Notes: generated by a model not told the origin, from the letters alone. A DNA stretch of 64,000 nucleotides from Acanthaster planci (GCF_001949145.1 NW_019091449.1:66358-130357), one strand, 5' to 3'. Shown: positions 36,721 to 50,062, counted from the first letter of the stretch. Made by a program: numbers and translations.

Positions 36721-38291
36721 AGACGCGAGAGCTACTGTACATGGGGCGGGAGAGCTACAAGCTTAATCTTCACTTGTTGAAAACTCCATGTAAGCAAATG
36801 TTATTTCCTAAGATTCTTAACAGATGCATGTGTTTGTCCTATCAAACTATTATCTTTTTGGTGGAAGATTGCATGTGGTACATACATTTAACATTGTAAG
36901 CCTCCTTTAATAAACAATAAAATATGTCCATTTACTGAAGGAAGTAAAAAACCATTTTGAAATTTAATAGAAAAATTCAAATTTCTGTACTATTTTCAAA
37001 GAAGGGGAAAAGCCTTCTTATTTCACCATTTGAAGGAAACACATGTCCCAGTACATGTAGCGTATGTACGAGTAGATATCCGTTTTGAAAAACTTTAAGG
37101 GCATTAACTAATTTGTTGCTCTGCGCTACAACGCAAGACCTAACTTTTTAATAGCTGGCTATGCACCATCTGTGAAGACATTGGACTTGTCCCACAAATG
37201 CGTAAAAGTACGTAATTTGTGCACATCCCGCAGACACTTCCGGGCATTAACACGATTACTAAACTGAGATTTGGAGGCTCCAATTAATCTACTGCATCCT
37301 GACATTTGATACTACAGTGTGATAACACTTTTTTTCCCTTTTTTGTTTCTTCTTTTTAAAAGTTAATGCCACCTCAACACAGTTAGCCCAAGAGTTCCGG
37401 TGCACATAACCAAGGCTTGATAAAATACTGGGGGGGTAGGGGGGAAAACACTAGACCGACCGTAAATTTAGGTTATCTTCCCGGTTCATATTTATTCATT
37501 TTCAAGAAGGCTGTTTTGCCAGTGAGCATGTGCACAGTGTGCATGTACAAGTTACTTCATGAGACCAGCGTATGCGCATGTATGAAACCTCCGTATTTCT
37601 TTCCACATCATACTGCTATCGGCATTTACAACATATTTCTTGGGTTAATTCTGAGGGTTCACATCAACTTTTACTTCTGGTATGTGGAATATAACTAGTA
37701 TTTTGGTTAAGAAATCTTGAAACTTCTTGATGACTGAAGTCTACTTTTTTCAATGCTACATGTAGGTTTGTTACAGTACACATACGGTATACAGTACACA
37801 CTGTACATGTATACCTGGTACATTAATATAGAAACTATTTAAGAACAGATCCAGAACCAAATTTTCCAGGGGGCCAAACTTATTTTTAAGGGGCCACAAT
37901 TTTTTCAAATTTTTTATGTAAGTGTAACCTTTTATGGCCTTTGTGAGGGGGTGTGGGACATTTAGGAGCTTTTACACGCTTTTGAAGGAAGGGAAATCAA
38001 ATAAACCCCAACATTTCCATGGTTCCCACCCCCCTTCTGTAGTAAATACAGTGATTACTAAGAATGTATACATTTCAGAACAGCGTAAAGAACTACAGAT
38101 TTAGATAGAGTAACTCTGCAAAAGCCAACCAGATACAGTAATCTTTATTAACAGGGACATCTGTTTGGACGTTAAGCCATGAAAATTTATTGTGCATTAT
38201 GAACAGAAAAAATGCAATTTTGTATTCTCAAATACGGGCAAGTCAGGTTTTTTTTTTCTCCCAACTTGCATACTACAGAATACAAAGTAGT

Positions 38292-38593
38292 CAGGGGCAT
38301 TGTGACCAAGGGGGTGTGGCACACCTACCAATAATTAATTCCAGTCAGCAAATAGAGCTTCTGTCTGCAAATGAATCCAAAATTGGTGCATAAAATGATA
38401 CATACATGTACTGGTACATGTAGGTTGGCCATCGGCATTTCTGCTGAAGCATAAAATGTAACGTTCCACAGATTTCCATTTTCTGCACTTTTTAAAGTTG
38501 ATAAGAAACCAGGTTGACAAACAAGTTACAAGTCGGCAAACTGATTCTGGCACTTCATCCCCTCCCCAAGAAAATGCCTTCGCTACACCCCTG
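38292..38593. mobile_element. Short hAT-like MITE with CAGGGG ends
   Basis: The left end CAGGGGCATTGTGACCAAGG and the right end, as complement CAGGGGTGTAGCGAAGGC, are imperfect inverted repeats. Flanks AAAGTAGT and AAAGTTAT share 6 of 8 bases. The interior has no ORF of interest. Confidence 0.52.
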
Positions 38594-39143
38594 AAAGTTA
38601 TAATGGACTCATACCTCAATGTTCTCTAAATCTGCAACCAAATTAGCCATTCTGGTGAGACAGGGCATAATTACAGTATCTCAAATGCTGACAACAAACA
38701 CTTGCTGGGACGTGACAAGGTTACGCCATCTATTGATGGCTGGGACTGAAAATGACCCATGACCTTTGGGCATGCACTCCAGAGGGCACTCTCTGACACA
38801 GTGGTAGATTTTGCAAACTGGGCATTTGGTATTTAATACTGTCTGCTGAGCAGAGACCTTCAATGGAGGTGAAACTTGAACTTTTGCAACAAATTTTCTT
38901 GTGATACATTCTACGTATACTAGTACATGTACCTTGCAAGTTATTAAATAACAGGAGGGAAAGTAATCTCTTAAACAAAAAAAAAATGAAGATGAAAGAG
39001 GGTGGGGAAGGGGGAACCCAGTGGCCCCCCTTGAATCACGACTAGTCTCATTACTAATGCGAGCCAATAACACGATCCTCTACCTCAATCCTGCAGAATC
39101 TGCAACCAATTTGTTCTGTGCTTCCTGGTTTTTTCCAAACTAA

Positions 39144-39268
39144 GGCTGCATCCGAATCTCTTGTCTAGAGCTACAAGTAGGTCTAGGTCTTCGCTCCATT
39201 GGAAATGTGTGGAGACGCATAGACAATAGACCTAGCCGTAGCTCTGGAAGCCTGTTTCGGATGCGGCC
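39144..39268. mobile_element. PIF/Harbinger-like foldback MITE, copy B
   Basis: GGCTGCATCCGAA at the left and TTCGGATGCGGCC at the right form arms that go on pairing for about 45 bases (AGAGCTAC and AGGTCTA on both). TAA lies directly outside each end (39141-39143 and 39269-39271), a three-base duplication of the PIF/Harbinger type. It shares its ends with the copy at 10044-10177. Confidence 0.55.
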
Positions 39269-39874
39269 TAAGTGTATACAGAGAGAACGCACCTGAAACT
39301 GGATGCACAGAATTTGTGGCAGGGTTACTCTACTACCCACAGGAGGTGGAACTACTCAAGCAGCTGCCAGGGAACCAATTAGAACGTAATAAGAGCTGGA
39401 TCGAGAGCACCACTCTTGTTAAGTCTCAGCAGTGAAGGCACTGGAAGGACGCAAAGAGTTGGCTCGTATGGTCTCCCCAAGCTGATCAAGGCTATCCCTT
39501 CACAATAGCCCGAACACCAATGCCTGTGATTTCCAATTACAGATCACCATCGGTGCCCACAAAGAAAATCAACTGAAATGATTGCAGAAATCCACAGAGA
39601 AACCTTAGCTGCCAGGCACACCTTCACAGACAAGACTGACTCTGAATTCTAGGGCATCATGGCTTTTGAAGAAATGACTGTAACCACAGTGTAACTGTGC
39701 AAAAGGGCAGTGGGGCCAGTACACTACTGTTTGTCAATGGGGTACTAACAAGGTATAAACATTTTTTTTCCATTTCAACATATACATGAAGCATCTCTTC
39801 TCTTTTTATCCTACATGTATATGTACGATATGCAAGTCTAGTTTCACGTACAGGTAGCCAGCAGTTCATAATAG

Positions 39875-40800
39875 TAGTGTTGGGCAATTCCAGCATTTTT
39901 GGTATCGATTCCGATTCCGTCAAGGAAGAGTGATTTCACTCAGAATTGATTCCAATTTTTACATGTGTGAATGCCATGTTGAGCTCGCCTGATATTACAT
40001 GCATTTGGAAGTTGTTTCCTAAACACTCCTAAGTGTCATTAAAAATTATCTCTTTTTATTGCATCGCAAACATAAAAGATTTATTATCATTACAGGTTTA
40101 TAAATTGGAAGCACACCATTTATGGGGTACGATTATCAATCTACGTAGCCCGCCAGCTTTCAATTTTTCCAGTTTTTATATAAGTGACCATGAGTTCTAA
40201 AATGTGTATTTGACAAGAAAGAAACATAAAGTACATGTATGTACCTTCATCACGGTGCATATCTCACAGATACAAACATGAAGCATCTGCAAAGAAACGC
40301 TTGCAGTCGGCCCAAAGCCACATGTCCGTGCACCAACGGAGAGCGGTCGATGCATGCAGGACTAATAGAACCATGTATGAATACCGATCTCCAACCAGGC
40401 CAATGCCATTGCCGATCTCGCCCGCTTCTCTTTCTTATGGATGGTTTCAGTTTAGTTGGCAAACCCTAGAAATGTTTGACTTGAAATAACTTTGGATTGC
40501 TGATTTTATGGAAGATTGCATTTATACTGCCAAGGTTTGTGGGATTTGGGGGATTTTCAAAAAGCTGCCATCACAGGAATTTTCGAATGCTTCAACAATT
40601 ACATGCATTTCTGGTATTTCACGGTAAAGGGAGAATTAATGTCGGGCTAAGGGGTGCATTGTTTAGGTCGCTGGACTGTTCCTGGAATCGGATCTCCAGG
40701 TTAAGGAATAAGCGGCGGCCTGGATTCCATTCCTCACAAAAGTGGAATCACGACTCTGATTCCAAATTTGGAATCGGTTCTACCCCATTCCAGCATGGAT
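39875..40800. repeat. Region with inverted GGAATCG / CGATTCC ends
   Basis: The left part starts TAGTGTTGGGCAATTCCAGC and carries ATCGATTCCGATTCC. The right part carries GGAATCGGTTCT and ATTCCAGCATGG. The start resembles ends of some hAT elements, but the matching right end is not seen. The middle (40235-40470) is GC-richer and open on both strands without a recognisable domain; it may be element-internal. Confidence 0.3.
40645..40735 (+). mobile_element. Possible second tRNA-like SINE fragment
   Basis: TTTAGGTCGCTGGACT resembles the D arm and anticodon stem of a Leu/Ser-type tRNA, and CCTGGATTCCATTCC downstream resembles a B box. It sits in a region repeating ATTCCGATTCC-like motifs (39890-39955 and 40675-40795). 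The match is weak and no pol III terminator is obvious. Confidence 0.2.
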
Positions 40801-40952
40801 TCGCCCAAGGTAAAAGTCCATGACGTACATGCAGTTAATGTCAATGAAAAAAGGGATAACCAAATGAATTCCTTGTGCACTAAAGAAATCTATATGCATA
40901 TTGAATACATGTACATACATTTTAATTTAATTTTTTTAAGCACACTGAAAAT

Positions 40953-42333
40953 CAGGGTTGCTGATTTTTTTTTTCAGAAATCAGATTTCTTAAAATTTAA
41001 ACCGGGTTTCTTTGATTTAAATCAGATTTTTTAAATAAAATTGGAGACAAGTTGGCTCAATTGTCTATTTAAAAGCAAGCAAATTACATGTAGTTGCATG
41101 TGTAACAGTTTTCTTTTAGTTATTTGCTTTGTTACAAAAATTACACAAATTTGAATTTGAATTGAAATTTAAATCAAGTACCGGTAATTTGATTGGGATT
41201 CACAAACCACCATCTCTTAGCCTTAACCCTAACCATCTTGAACCCAACAAGGTTATGCAGGATTTCAATGGTCCCTGGGAGTTAGGGTTAATGAAATGCA
41301 TGCAGTATAACACCTACAGGTACATGTACATGTACCCACAGAGAAGACACTTCCTGCAGAGACAAGTACTGGTACACGTACATGTACACTGTACAAACCA
41401 AGTACCGTACTAACGGTGAAGAGTGTACCAGGTTTTAAATCAAACTCTGAGTTTTGACAAAGCTAGAGTTCACAAGAATTGTAATGGTACTTACACTGTA
41501 TACATGTATCAAATGACTAACGAGTGAGAAACATGCCATGAACATGTACATGCATTTATTTTACATGCTGTATGTACCAGTGGGTACAAAATGCTGGTAC
41601 ATGTATGTTACCTTGTGTGTAAAAAGCAGTCTTGTTTTGTTTGTGATCCAGCTCCACAGGGCAGACTTACATGAAGGCCTGATTAAAAATCACTTCATTA
41701 AGGTCATTTATTCAAACCCTCCAGTTGTCATATCAGTCAAAATCAGTCCAATTTCCCAAATGTGTCTGTGTATGGGGGGAAATCAAGTGGAAGGCATTTT
41801 TGACTGTTTTTGACAGTTAAAACAGAAGGAGGGTCACTGCATAATGACCAACATGTCTAATCTCACTAAAATACATGTGTACCTGTAAAAGCTAGATGTA
41901 CACTGTACTGATACTTTACCGTGTTCAACTCTGAAATGTGCAATTCAAATAAAGTAAAATGAAATCATGATTATAAATCCTTTGCATCAAATTCACTTAC
42001 TGAATCCAAAAAGCTGATTTAAATCAAATCAAGTGGATTGAAATGAACAAAAAATCTTGCCAACCCAGACTGTATGTAACACGTGTGCATTCATACATGT
42101 ACTTCTTTAAAACTTGATACTGGAAAGCTCACTGAGGGGGATTGGTTATTTAAAATTTGTAAAACTAGCAAAAATTTCCAATGAGTAAAAAATAATTCAA
42201 AAATTTAAACTTTCGTACCTTTTTCCCCAAAAAATTAAATATTCATTTAAACAATATTTTTTTTAAAATCATTGGATTGAAATAGCGATTTAAATCGGTG
42301 ATTTAAATCAGTGGTTTAAATCAGCCAACCCAG
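40953..42333. mobile_element. Non-autonomous hAT-like element with perfect 8-base duplication
   Basis: The element starts CAGGGTTGCTGATTTTT and ends, on the complement, CTGGGTTGGCTGATTTAAA. The flanks CTGAAAAT (40945-40952) and CTGAAAAT (42334-42341) are an exact 8-base target duplication, typical of hAT. Both ends carry arrays of the palindrome GATTTAAATC. A further end-like CCAACCCAG occurs inside at 42060-42068, suggesting a nested or duplicated end. The inside holds TACATG microsatellites and a TTAACCCTAAC hairpin (41223-41291) but no transposase ORF. Confidence 0.78.
41223..41291. repeat. 69-base member with TTAACCCTAAC ends inside hAT element
   Basis: TTAACCCTAAC at the left and GTTAGGGTTAA at the right are exact 11-base inverted ends, but the inside does not pair and differs from the other two hairpins. 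It lies within the hAT-like element 40953-42333. Confidence 0.38.
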
Positions 42334-42341
42334 CTGAAAAT

Positions 42342-45300
42342 AACTATATTAACACCTGCATGCATAGTACAGGTGTCCGAATTCTTTAGAATGAGTACTT
42401 AACAATGTAGATGATGAGCCAACCACTCAGTTTGCACTAACAATGCATAACATTTTCAGTGGAAATGAAAACATCCTCTCTTGATGATAAACACACTTAA
42501 AAAATTATATTTTACTTCAACAGAAAAAAATTACCTTATTCCTAATCTCCTTTCACTGTAAAACGGACAAACTTCAATTAAGCACAGGAATATGATGTCT
42601 TATGACCCCAAACTTTGGGTCATTTCACCAGTTCACCATCGATCTTTGAAAAGGACTTGCAGGCTCCTGTTTAGGAACTGGCAAAACCTCCTGCCATTTC
42701 AAATTAAGCCAATGTTTGTGGGCCAGGTGCTAACAAGACATACCAGCGACAGGATTTTAGCTTCAAAACATCCTTCTCCTTGTCTCTTATCTCTTTGACT
42801 CATAAATTTAGGACCCCTTGAATTCTATAATTAACCTTCCCCTATCCAGGGCAGCAGACAATTACCCCTCCCCCCAAAAAAGTTGGAAGTTCAAAGGCCA
42901 TTTCCTTAAGACAAAACGGATTTTAGTCATGCTAGCTCAGCTGACATTTCTTAACACCCCTTGCTCATCTGGTCAGAGAGTTAACCCACTGATCTACAAG
43001 TCAACAATTTTTTGCTGGATTCAAAGAGTGTATTTGGCAAAATGCAGTTTACCAGTCACATCAGTTCGGAAGGAGCACTGATGGTGATTTTCTTACAGGT
43101 TGAGCACAGTGCTACATGTACTAATACATACCCATGTATAAACTGCTAGAGCATTACCTTGCAAAGTGAAGCCAGCTGGTTACATTAATGGTGGTGAACA
43201 AACTTATGGAAAATTTGAAATTTGGCACGGCTTTTGTGCCGATATATATGCATCTGTATTCGATGTCAACATAGCCAGCACACCCAAAAACCTACTCACA
43301 GTCATTAAATAAGTGTTTAGTTGAATTTGCTCACTATAAACTTTACAAATGCTTGCATGCAGTCATGTACATGTACTACAGTGTCAGAAAATATTTCATC
43401 TGCAAATGCTGTATTATGGAATTCATTCCATCTTAGTTTAGTATTGTCTACATTCTACAAATTACGCGCATGAATTCAAAATGTCCGTGCTAAGCAGGCG
43501 TCTAAGCTTCTCCATGCAAGGAAGGAGCTAGCGCTCTAATAATTTAATATACAGGTGGTCTATGGGTCAGAGGCTTATTTAAAAACTACACGTATGTACC
43601 ACCAAGGACAAACATGTTGCATAACAGTTAACAAATGACACAAACGCGTAGCGGCAGAAAAACTGTGTAGTACTGGATCGTGTAACAGAAGCACTGAACA
43701 CGAGCTCAGGAAATATGCTCAAAGATGGTATTATTGTGTCTTAAATACTGAAGGTAAACTTCCATAAGTTTCCATTTCTGATGCCCAGCTACAGTACCTG
43801 TTCTATTTCAGCAACGACTCAGCATTTGCTACCGGATGCAGTCCAATCAGTCCTATCATGCATGCACATACGCAGCTCTTGATCAAGTGCCAAAGCTCCC
43901 ATCAGTAACCAATGTCAAGCACACAAACTATGTACAGTTCACACGAGCTCAGCAATCACTACAGGGAAAAACTGAGGATCGTTGCCCACGCTGTGGCAAC
44001 TGAAATAACAACGGCTGCATACTTTTTAGGAAGGAAGTTATTAGTTTGAAGATAATCAATTATAAATGATGCGTAACTTCCATTTCTACATTCTCTCAAT
44101 AAGTATCACACAACCTGTTCACATCTTTAGTTTGGTAGAAGCATAAAACTCTTTATTTCCATCCACAGTCTTTGACCTTTGACCTAGTCACTCCTGATGT
44201 CTTTTTAGATTTAGGGGGACTGCAGCGAATCACTTTCATCTTAAAATAACCCACCATTTGTGAGCGACTTAAAAGTTAATTTGATGTTTGTTCGGCTTTC
44301 ATAGTTGCTCCCCTGAAACAGTACAACTTCTTCACATATTGTTGGAATCACTGCAGATCCTTTGCCAACTCTTATTCCCTGTCCGGTCCACATTCTTTTA
44401 CTCTCAGAGAAGTAAGGGAAGGAGTGGGAAGTTCCCGGCCGGACACCAGCAAGGAACTCCCCCCTGGCAGGGGAAATGCCCCCAGCTTGCACATTGAAAG
44501 TCAGTAACTTTACATGGAGGAAAATATGTTTGCCTCCGTTTGCCTTGGAGCAGGTTAGTGCATGTACCGGTACATTGTAAGCACTGGCTGCACTTGTACC
44601 AGCAGAGTTGTTGAGCCTAAAACTGTAATTGGATTCATTTCACAAACATCCCCTCGATGATTTGGATGTTTTCTAAATGCCACTGATAATGAGAATATGA
44701 ACAATTCCTCAGTGCTCCGATGAACGTCTGGTGGGCGGTTCATTTTTGTTTCGCTCACCCATGGGGCAAATTAAGCGGTGTCTTCGTAGTGGCCTGTGGA
44801 AGTTCTGCTTGTCGGGCCACTACGCACCAGAGCACAGTGGGGCTGCTGGCGCAGTCCCATGCTGCTGACCAAATCGCTCAAATGTCAGCAGGTGGGGGGT
44901 GCTGGGGGGAAGAGGGGAGGCAGGAAGCTCTATAGACGGGGGACACACACCGGAATGACATCAGTTGCAACAAACTCTTGGCAGGGTGCCACCTGCAATA
45001 TGTGTGATGTCATCATGAATACGTTACAGCTGCTCTTTCGGATAAAAAAAGTGCAACAAGAAAAAGGAAGCGAAAATGTCATCCAGCATGAGTTATGGAT
45101 TTGGGACAAAGCACCTGAGAGAGTGAAACTTACTCAAAGGAAAAACTTTTGGCAACAATAGAGAATCCTCTATCCTTACATCAATCAGGGGTGTGAGTGG
45201 CCACTTAAATTAAAGCTGAAAACAGGTAACAAAAAAGTCCCCATACTTTATAACAGACCTGGGGTACATAAAAGCTGAAAATCAGGGCCAACATCTAAAC

Positions 45301-47929
45301 AAAAAAAAGCTGAACTTTCACATCCCTTATCAATGAACACAAGCACGTTACTAAAAGCAAATTTTACTCAACTCAAATGAAGAGCTTACACTAATTTGGG
45401 CTTCCTGAAATTTAAGGACTACTGTATAATACTGTAAGGCATGTGTACTGGCATGTTTATAAAGCAAATCTTTTCTGTTACAAACTTTTAAAAAGAAAAA
45501 AAAAACCAGTGTGCTATTTCTATGACTACAGATGGACACTACATGTGTGTTACATGTACTTCTCTTTGGTTTTATCATGGTTTTACATGTATGTACCTGA
45601 ACATTACTACAATATGTCAGAGTGAATGCACAAAATGTTGGAACACCTGCATACTGGTATGTACATGTGTACCGGTATTTGTACGTAAACATGTATTGTC
45701 TTCAGTCTTATTAGGTACCTCTTTCCTTTAGTAACAAGAACCTGTGAAAACTTGATCTCGTCAGCATGTCGGTCTAATGAATTACAGAAACTGACCATCA
45801 GTCACCATTAGATCTGTGGTAGTGCGACAAGTGGAATGGACATTATTTGAACACAAACAGGTTTTTGCCAAGTGCCTTTAGCAATGTTCCCATTGGACTT
45901 TCCCTTCACAGGTAGGCGCAAACTTACTGTGACATTCCTTCGTGTCCATCTACATGTATCACGCATTCCCACGTGGACTTTATTTTAACCATAACGGAAT
46001 GTTTGTTATGTTAGGCCTAATAAGACCAGCTGATTACATTACCTGTGGGGTACAAATCATGGCAAAATCGGCAAAGTCTGACAAAATCAGACAAATTTAG
46101 CCTAATCTGCCACAAAGACGACGAACCCGTACAGGAAAAGCCCGGTACACAATGTGTGTATACATAGCTTTATCCGGTATGCTCCACTGTGTGTGTGCTG
46201 CATGCTGCTGTACTGCCAGAGACTGGGAACCATACAACCATTTTCATGTGCCCGCTACCGATCTCTGTGGAGACAGTAGTCTGGTGCGTATATTTAGCAT
46301 GGTCGCGGCCAATCTACATTGTATTTAAGCCTCATTTGAGCTGTATGCAACCAAGCTGACCATTAATCAACAAAACACACCTAAAATAAAAGTGCATGTT
46401 GCTTACTTGCTTATGGACATTCATCGAAAAGATGACAACATATTTATCTTTCATGATAATGTTTTCTTACAGCCCACTTGCCATACATGTATGCTTGGAG
46501 TATACACACAGCCGGAAGTTCTATTACCAAAGTAAACACTATGCATATTGCCGTACAACTGGAATTCAGAAAAAAATGGGAAAATTCAAAAGCACACAAG
46601 ACTTTGTACAATTTTTAATTGCAAATAATCGCAAAAAATGAGAAGCAAAAAACAAAGACATCAGCTGATTTGAGGAAATGCAGCACACGTGCTTGATTAC
46701 ATTTTTTAAGATTCTCTGTTGGGCTGTTTAATTTCTTGCAAATAAAAGGCCAGACAACAATGCCTTTTCTTAAGTTCCTTGAAACCTTGACGGACTCAGT
46801 CTCAGAAACCTGTACCACAAACCCAAATCCTAAAATTCTCCACAAATGCAAGAAATCAATGACTTCTTAATTCTTTGAGAGGCAACAAGCACCAAAGTGC
46901 CCAGTAGTAAGGCTCTACGCCTTTTTTAAATTCCACAAACCTTCCAAAACCTCTACTAGTCTAGGGAGAAAATGAAAAAAGAAAGGAGTCTCGGGATATC
47001 GAGCAGCATAATGTACGTGTGCATGCATTGAGATTCATGCGTTCAATGACGTTTTCTGAAGGTCCTGAATTGCCAAATGATTCCAAAAGAGTCAACAGTG
47101 CTCTAAAGTGTCAGCTGTTGCAAACTTGCATAACTTAACCTTTCCAGCTTTCCTCCACTGTTTGGTAGAGCCATGTGTCATGAAGCACAAGCACAACAGG
47201 ACTACATGTACATGTACATAACCACTGAGGAGTATTACTAAGTGATAGGCAGGGCATTTCAAAAGCAAACCTAATTGTATACTGTATGCGTTTCCAATAG
47301 ATCACTATCAGAATTCTGTCCACAATTGTGGATATTAACATTGATTAATATTTGATTTCGATAAAGGCAACTTTAATGAGTATTTATGCTATCCGGTTAT
47401 CATCAAATATACACGTACAGGTACATTGTACAGAAAACCCAACGGTTGTTAGTCATCTCAAAGTTATCATGAAAGAAAGAGCAGCAACAATTCTTATATA
47501 CTTAGGGGCCATCCGTAATTCTCATCATTTCATAAGTGTACAGAAAATAGGCTTTTCACTAACCCAGGGTTCCTGCACCTAAAGGACAATTAAATTCCAT
47601 GACCAAATAATGAAAATCCAAGACCCAATAACACAATTTCTTGGACTATTCGGACTTTTAAAGTTGCGAATAAGGTCCCGCATTTTATGCGATTACTTCT
47701 TATCATAGAAATCACGAACAATGTTTGAAAAATTCCATGACTTTTCCAGGCCTGGAAAACAAAAACAATCCGGTGAAGGATCATCATTTTTCATTTTCAG
47801 GAAAAGCGGACAGTCTTTAACTCCCTCCCGTACAGTTTGTACGCTCGTGAAAATAATGGAAATTATGGGCATACCTTATGTGTATACACATTACATCAAT
47901 AGATTCGCCCACACTAGAGTCCCCTAATA
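42342..47929. other. No gene seen apart from one MITE
   Basis: AT-rich. AACCCAGGGTTCCTGCACC at about 47562-47580, with TTCCATGACTTTTCCAGGCC at 47731-47750, looks like one end and body of another DNA transposon whose second end I cannot find. A GC-richer patch at 44720-44940 has overlapping short frames without domains. Confidence 0.45.
45186..45326. mobile_element. Short hAT-like MITE
   Basis: Ends CAGGGGTGTGAG and, as complement, GGGATGTGAAAG are inverted repeats. Flanks ACATCAAT (45178-45185) and TTATCAAT (45327-45334) share ATCAAT. The inside is AT-rich with repeated AAGCTGAAAA. No coding capacity. Confidence 0.58.
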
Positions 47930-48640
47930 TGGCGCCTTTCGACTTTCACTTTCCTCATTAAGTGTTGCCAAACCTCTCGTCGAAAGAAAACTTCAAATTC
48001 ATTTTGTTAAATAATAATAATAATAGAACATTTCTTTTGAGCAGATTCCATAAAATAATGTTCAAGTGCTCAACTTACAAGGTATAACATTCTGTACATA
48101 CATTAACATACGACTACATTAAAGTTCTAAATTACCAACAATAAAAGCACCACTCACATGTACAACCACACTAACCACCACACATTGGCACAAATATATT
48201 TAACGAGCAGCCTTGAACAGAACGTTTTACGTTTTTTAAAAACATAGTCTGAACTTCGGAGGGTGTAACACGTACTGGCACATATACAATAACGCTCATT
48301 ACATGCTGTTGAACCTATGTGTACCATGTCAGCGTCATGAAATTACATTTGAAATAGAAAAATGGCAGCCTCCAGAAATAGCGGAAAAATTCAGCTGAGT
48401 GTTCTGTAATGTGGCGCAATTGAAAAAAAAAGAGAAAATCCCACGTAAACATTTAAATAGTTCTTTAGAGTTGATAACTTTGAATGAATCATTACCAATT
48501 TCCAAATAAAAATTGGAAAATCAAGCCCAAATAAAATTTCATTGGAATTTTGTAGTGGATGAGTACAATCGAGATTTTGAAATTAGAATATTGGAAGTTT
48601 GATCACATTTCACTTCACTTAAATCTGAGGTAAAAATGTT
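47930..48640 (+). repeat. Dispersed repeat pair B, copy 2
   Basis: Partner of 15725-16215 in the same orientation, about 200 bases longer because of an AT-rich insertion that includes a short AATAATAAT run near 48010. Confidence 0.6.
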
Positions 48641-49022
48641 GCTCTGGCAAGGCCCTAAAGGCAAAGTACACCACATTAGGGTACATCAACAAAATCCTAC
48701 AGAGAACTCACAAAAACTAATAAAAATAATGGTTTTCTTTATGGGTTGCTTCATTCTTGATAAAAAAAAATAGGTCTAGGCTAAATGGAATTTCAGAAAG
48801 TGCAACACACTTGATACATCCTGGTCAGTGTCGGTTGCCAGACTGCGCATGCACTATGCAAGACGTCGACGCGTCTCACATTAATGTCACCCCACCAGCG
48901 TGTAGGGTAGGCAGTGTAGTCAAACGGTAAATTAGGTGACAAACACATGACTAAGAAATCAAATTATTGTTCAAGTTTATTACGACAATAATATGCTCTG
49001 AGCAAGTTCTGATTTCTGTGAA

Positions 49023-49160
49023 GGTACGAGTTGCTCATACACAAAGGTATGAGTTGCCTTTGCTGGAGGTACGAGTTGTCCAAGGTGCGACTTGGCAAAG
49101 GTACGAGTTGGTACAGTTCATTAAGTTGATGGTACAAGTTGTCCAAGGTACTACGAGTTG
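49023..49160 (+). repeat. Degenerate tandem array of GGTACGAGTTG
   Basis: Seven or so imperfect copies of GGTACGAGTTG with spacers containing TTGTCCAAGG or CAAAGGTA. The minus strand is open through the array in a 152-codon frame that starts at a TTG; I regard that frame as chance plus low complexity. Confidence 0.6.
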
Positions 49161-50062
49161 ACCTGTTCCCATTTGAATCATATATGATATTTTTTCTAAT
49201 TGTTCCGAGGAGTGGTACTTTCATAGTAGTATGTGCCATACTGGAATGAATACACAATGACTTTGAAGCACAAAAGTCTTTGACTGACGGACCTGTTCTT
49301 TCGGCTCCATAAACAAGACAATGCAATTCACTGTCATTCTCATGACTTAACATTAGATACCACTTGACTAGGGAAACGATTTGACAAATAAAATGGCATT
49401 TGTACCAAAATGAGTGATCCAAAACTTAAAAAAGTGAAGGCCTTTCAAAAATTTCACGGACTTGAAGTGAAGTTAAAATGTCACCTCCAACCTTCCTTTA
49501 TCTGTTTGTAACATAGTACTACTTCCTTTTGACCATAGCCACGTGTGACTATTTTTAAGATTTTTGCTTAGATCACGATCATGAGCATGATGTAGGCCAA
49601 CAACGTATCATGAATTATCAGCCATGTCAGCATGTAAAGCGAAGATACAGCGTAATGACCGTACAAGTACAACTTGGCTTGCTGACGAATTGGTCATGTT
49701 GGTAGGCCTACTGGCTGGAGAATGGTCTAAAAGACCAATGATTTTAAAAGGAACGGAGACCAACATGTCTCATTAGGCCTAAACAATAAAGCCACAGTCT
49801 GCAGCGAGGAAGGTTTCCGTCTCAAGATGAAAAACACATTCAAGAGAATCCTTGCCAGCCACAGCTTCCTTTACATGCAGGCTGTAGTATAACAAACGTC
49901 GCGTGAAAACAGACACGACTGAAGTAAATTTACCCTTCAAATGCATAAACAAACTATGGTTCTTCGGCATATCTACCCCAGAAACAAGCACCAGTTGATC
50001 GGCACACAGCATCAGCTTTGCTACCAATGTCTACTGAAGATTTTGATTCTATTTTTACTTAC

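Larger units (their letters stand above)
32263..38291. other. No gene seen apart from listed elements
   Basis: Holds microsatellites, a foldback, the MEF2-type cluster and one TIR element. 32930-33180 is GC-richer with two copies of GGCAGGAGGG but no supported exon. 37855-37905 carries GGGGGCC / AGGGGCC repeats typical of decayed interspersed elements. Confidence 0.45.

Noticed and set aside
38681-39073. Cys-rich minus-strand frame with TKCPVC
   Set aside because: The CxxC spacing suggested a zinc ribbon, but there is no second well-placed pair, and another frame over the same bases is also open.
48964-49422. 152-codon minus-strand open frame
   Set aside because: It starts at TTG and a third of it is the GGTACGAGTTG array read as protein.
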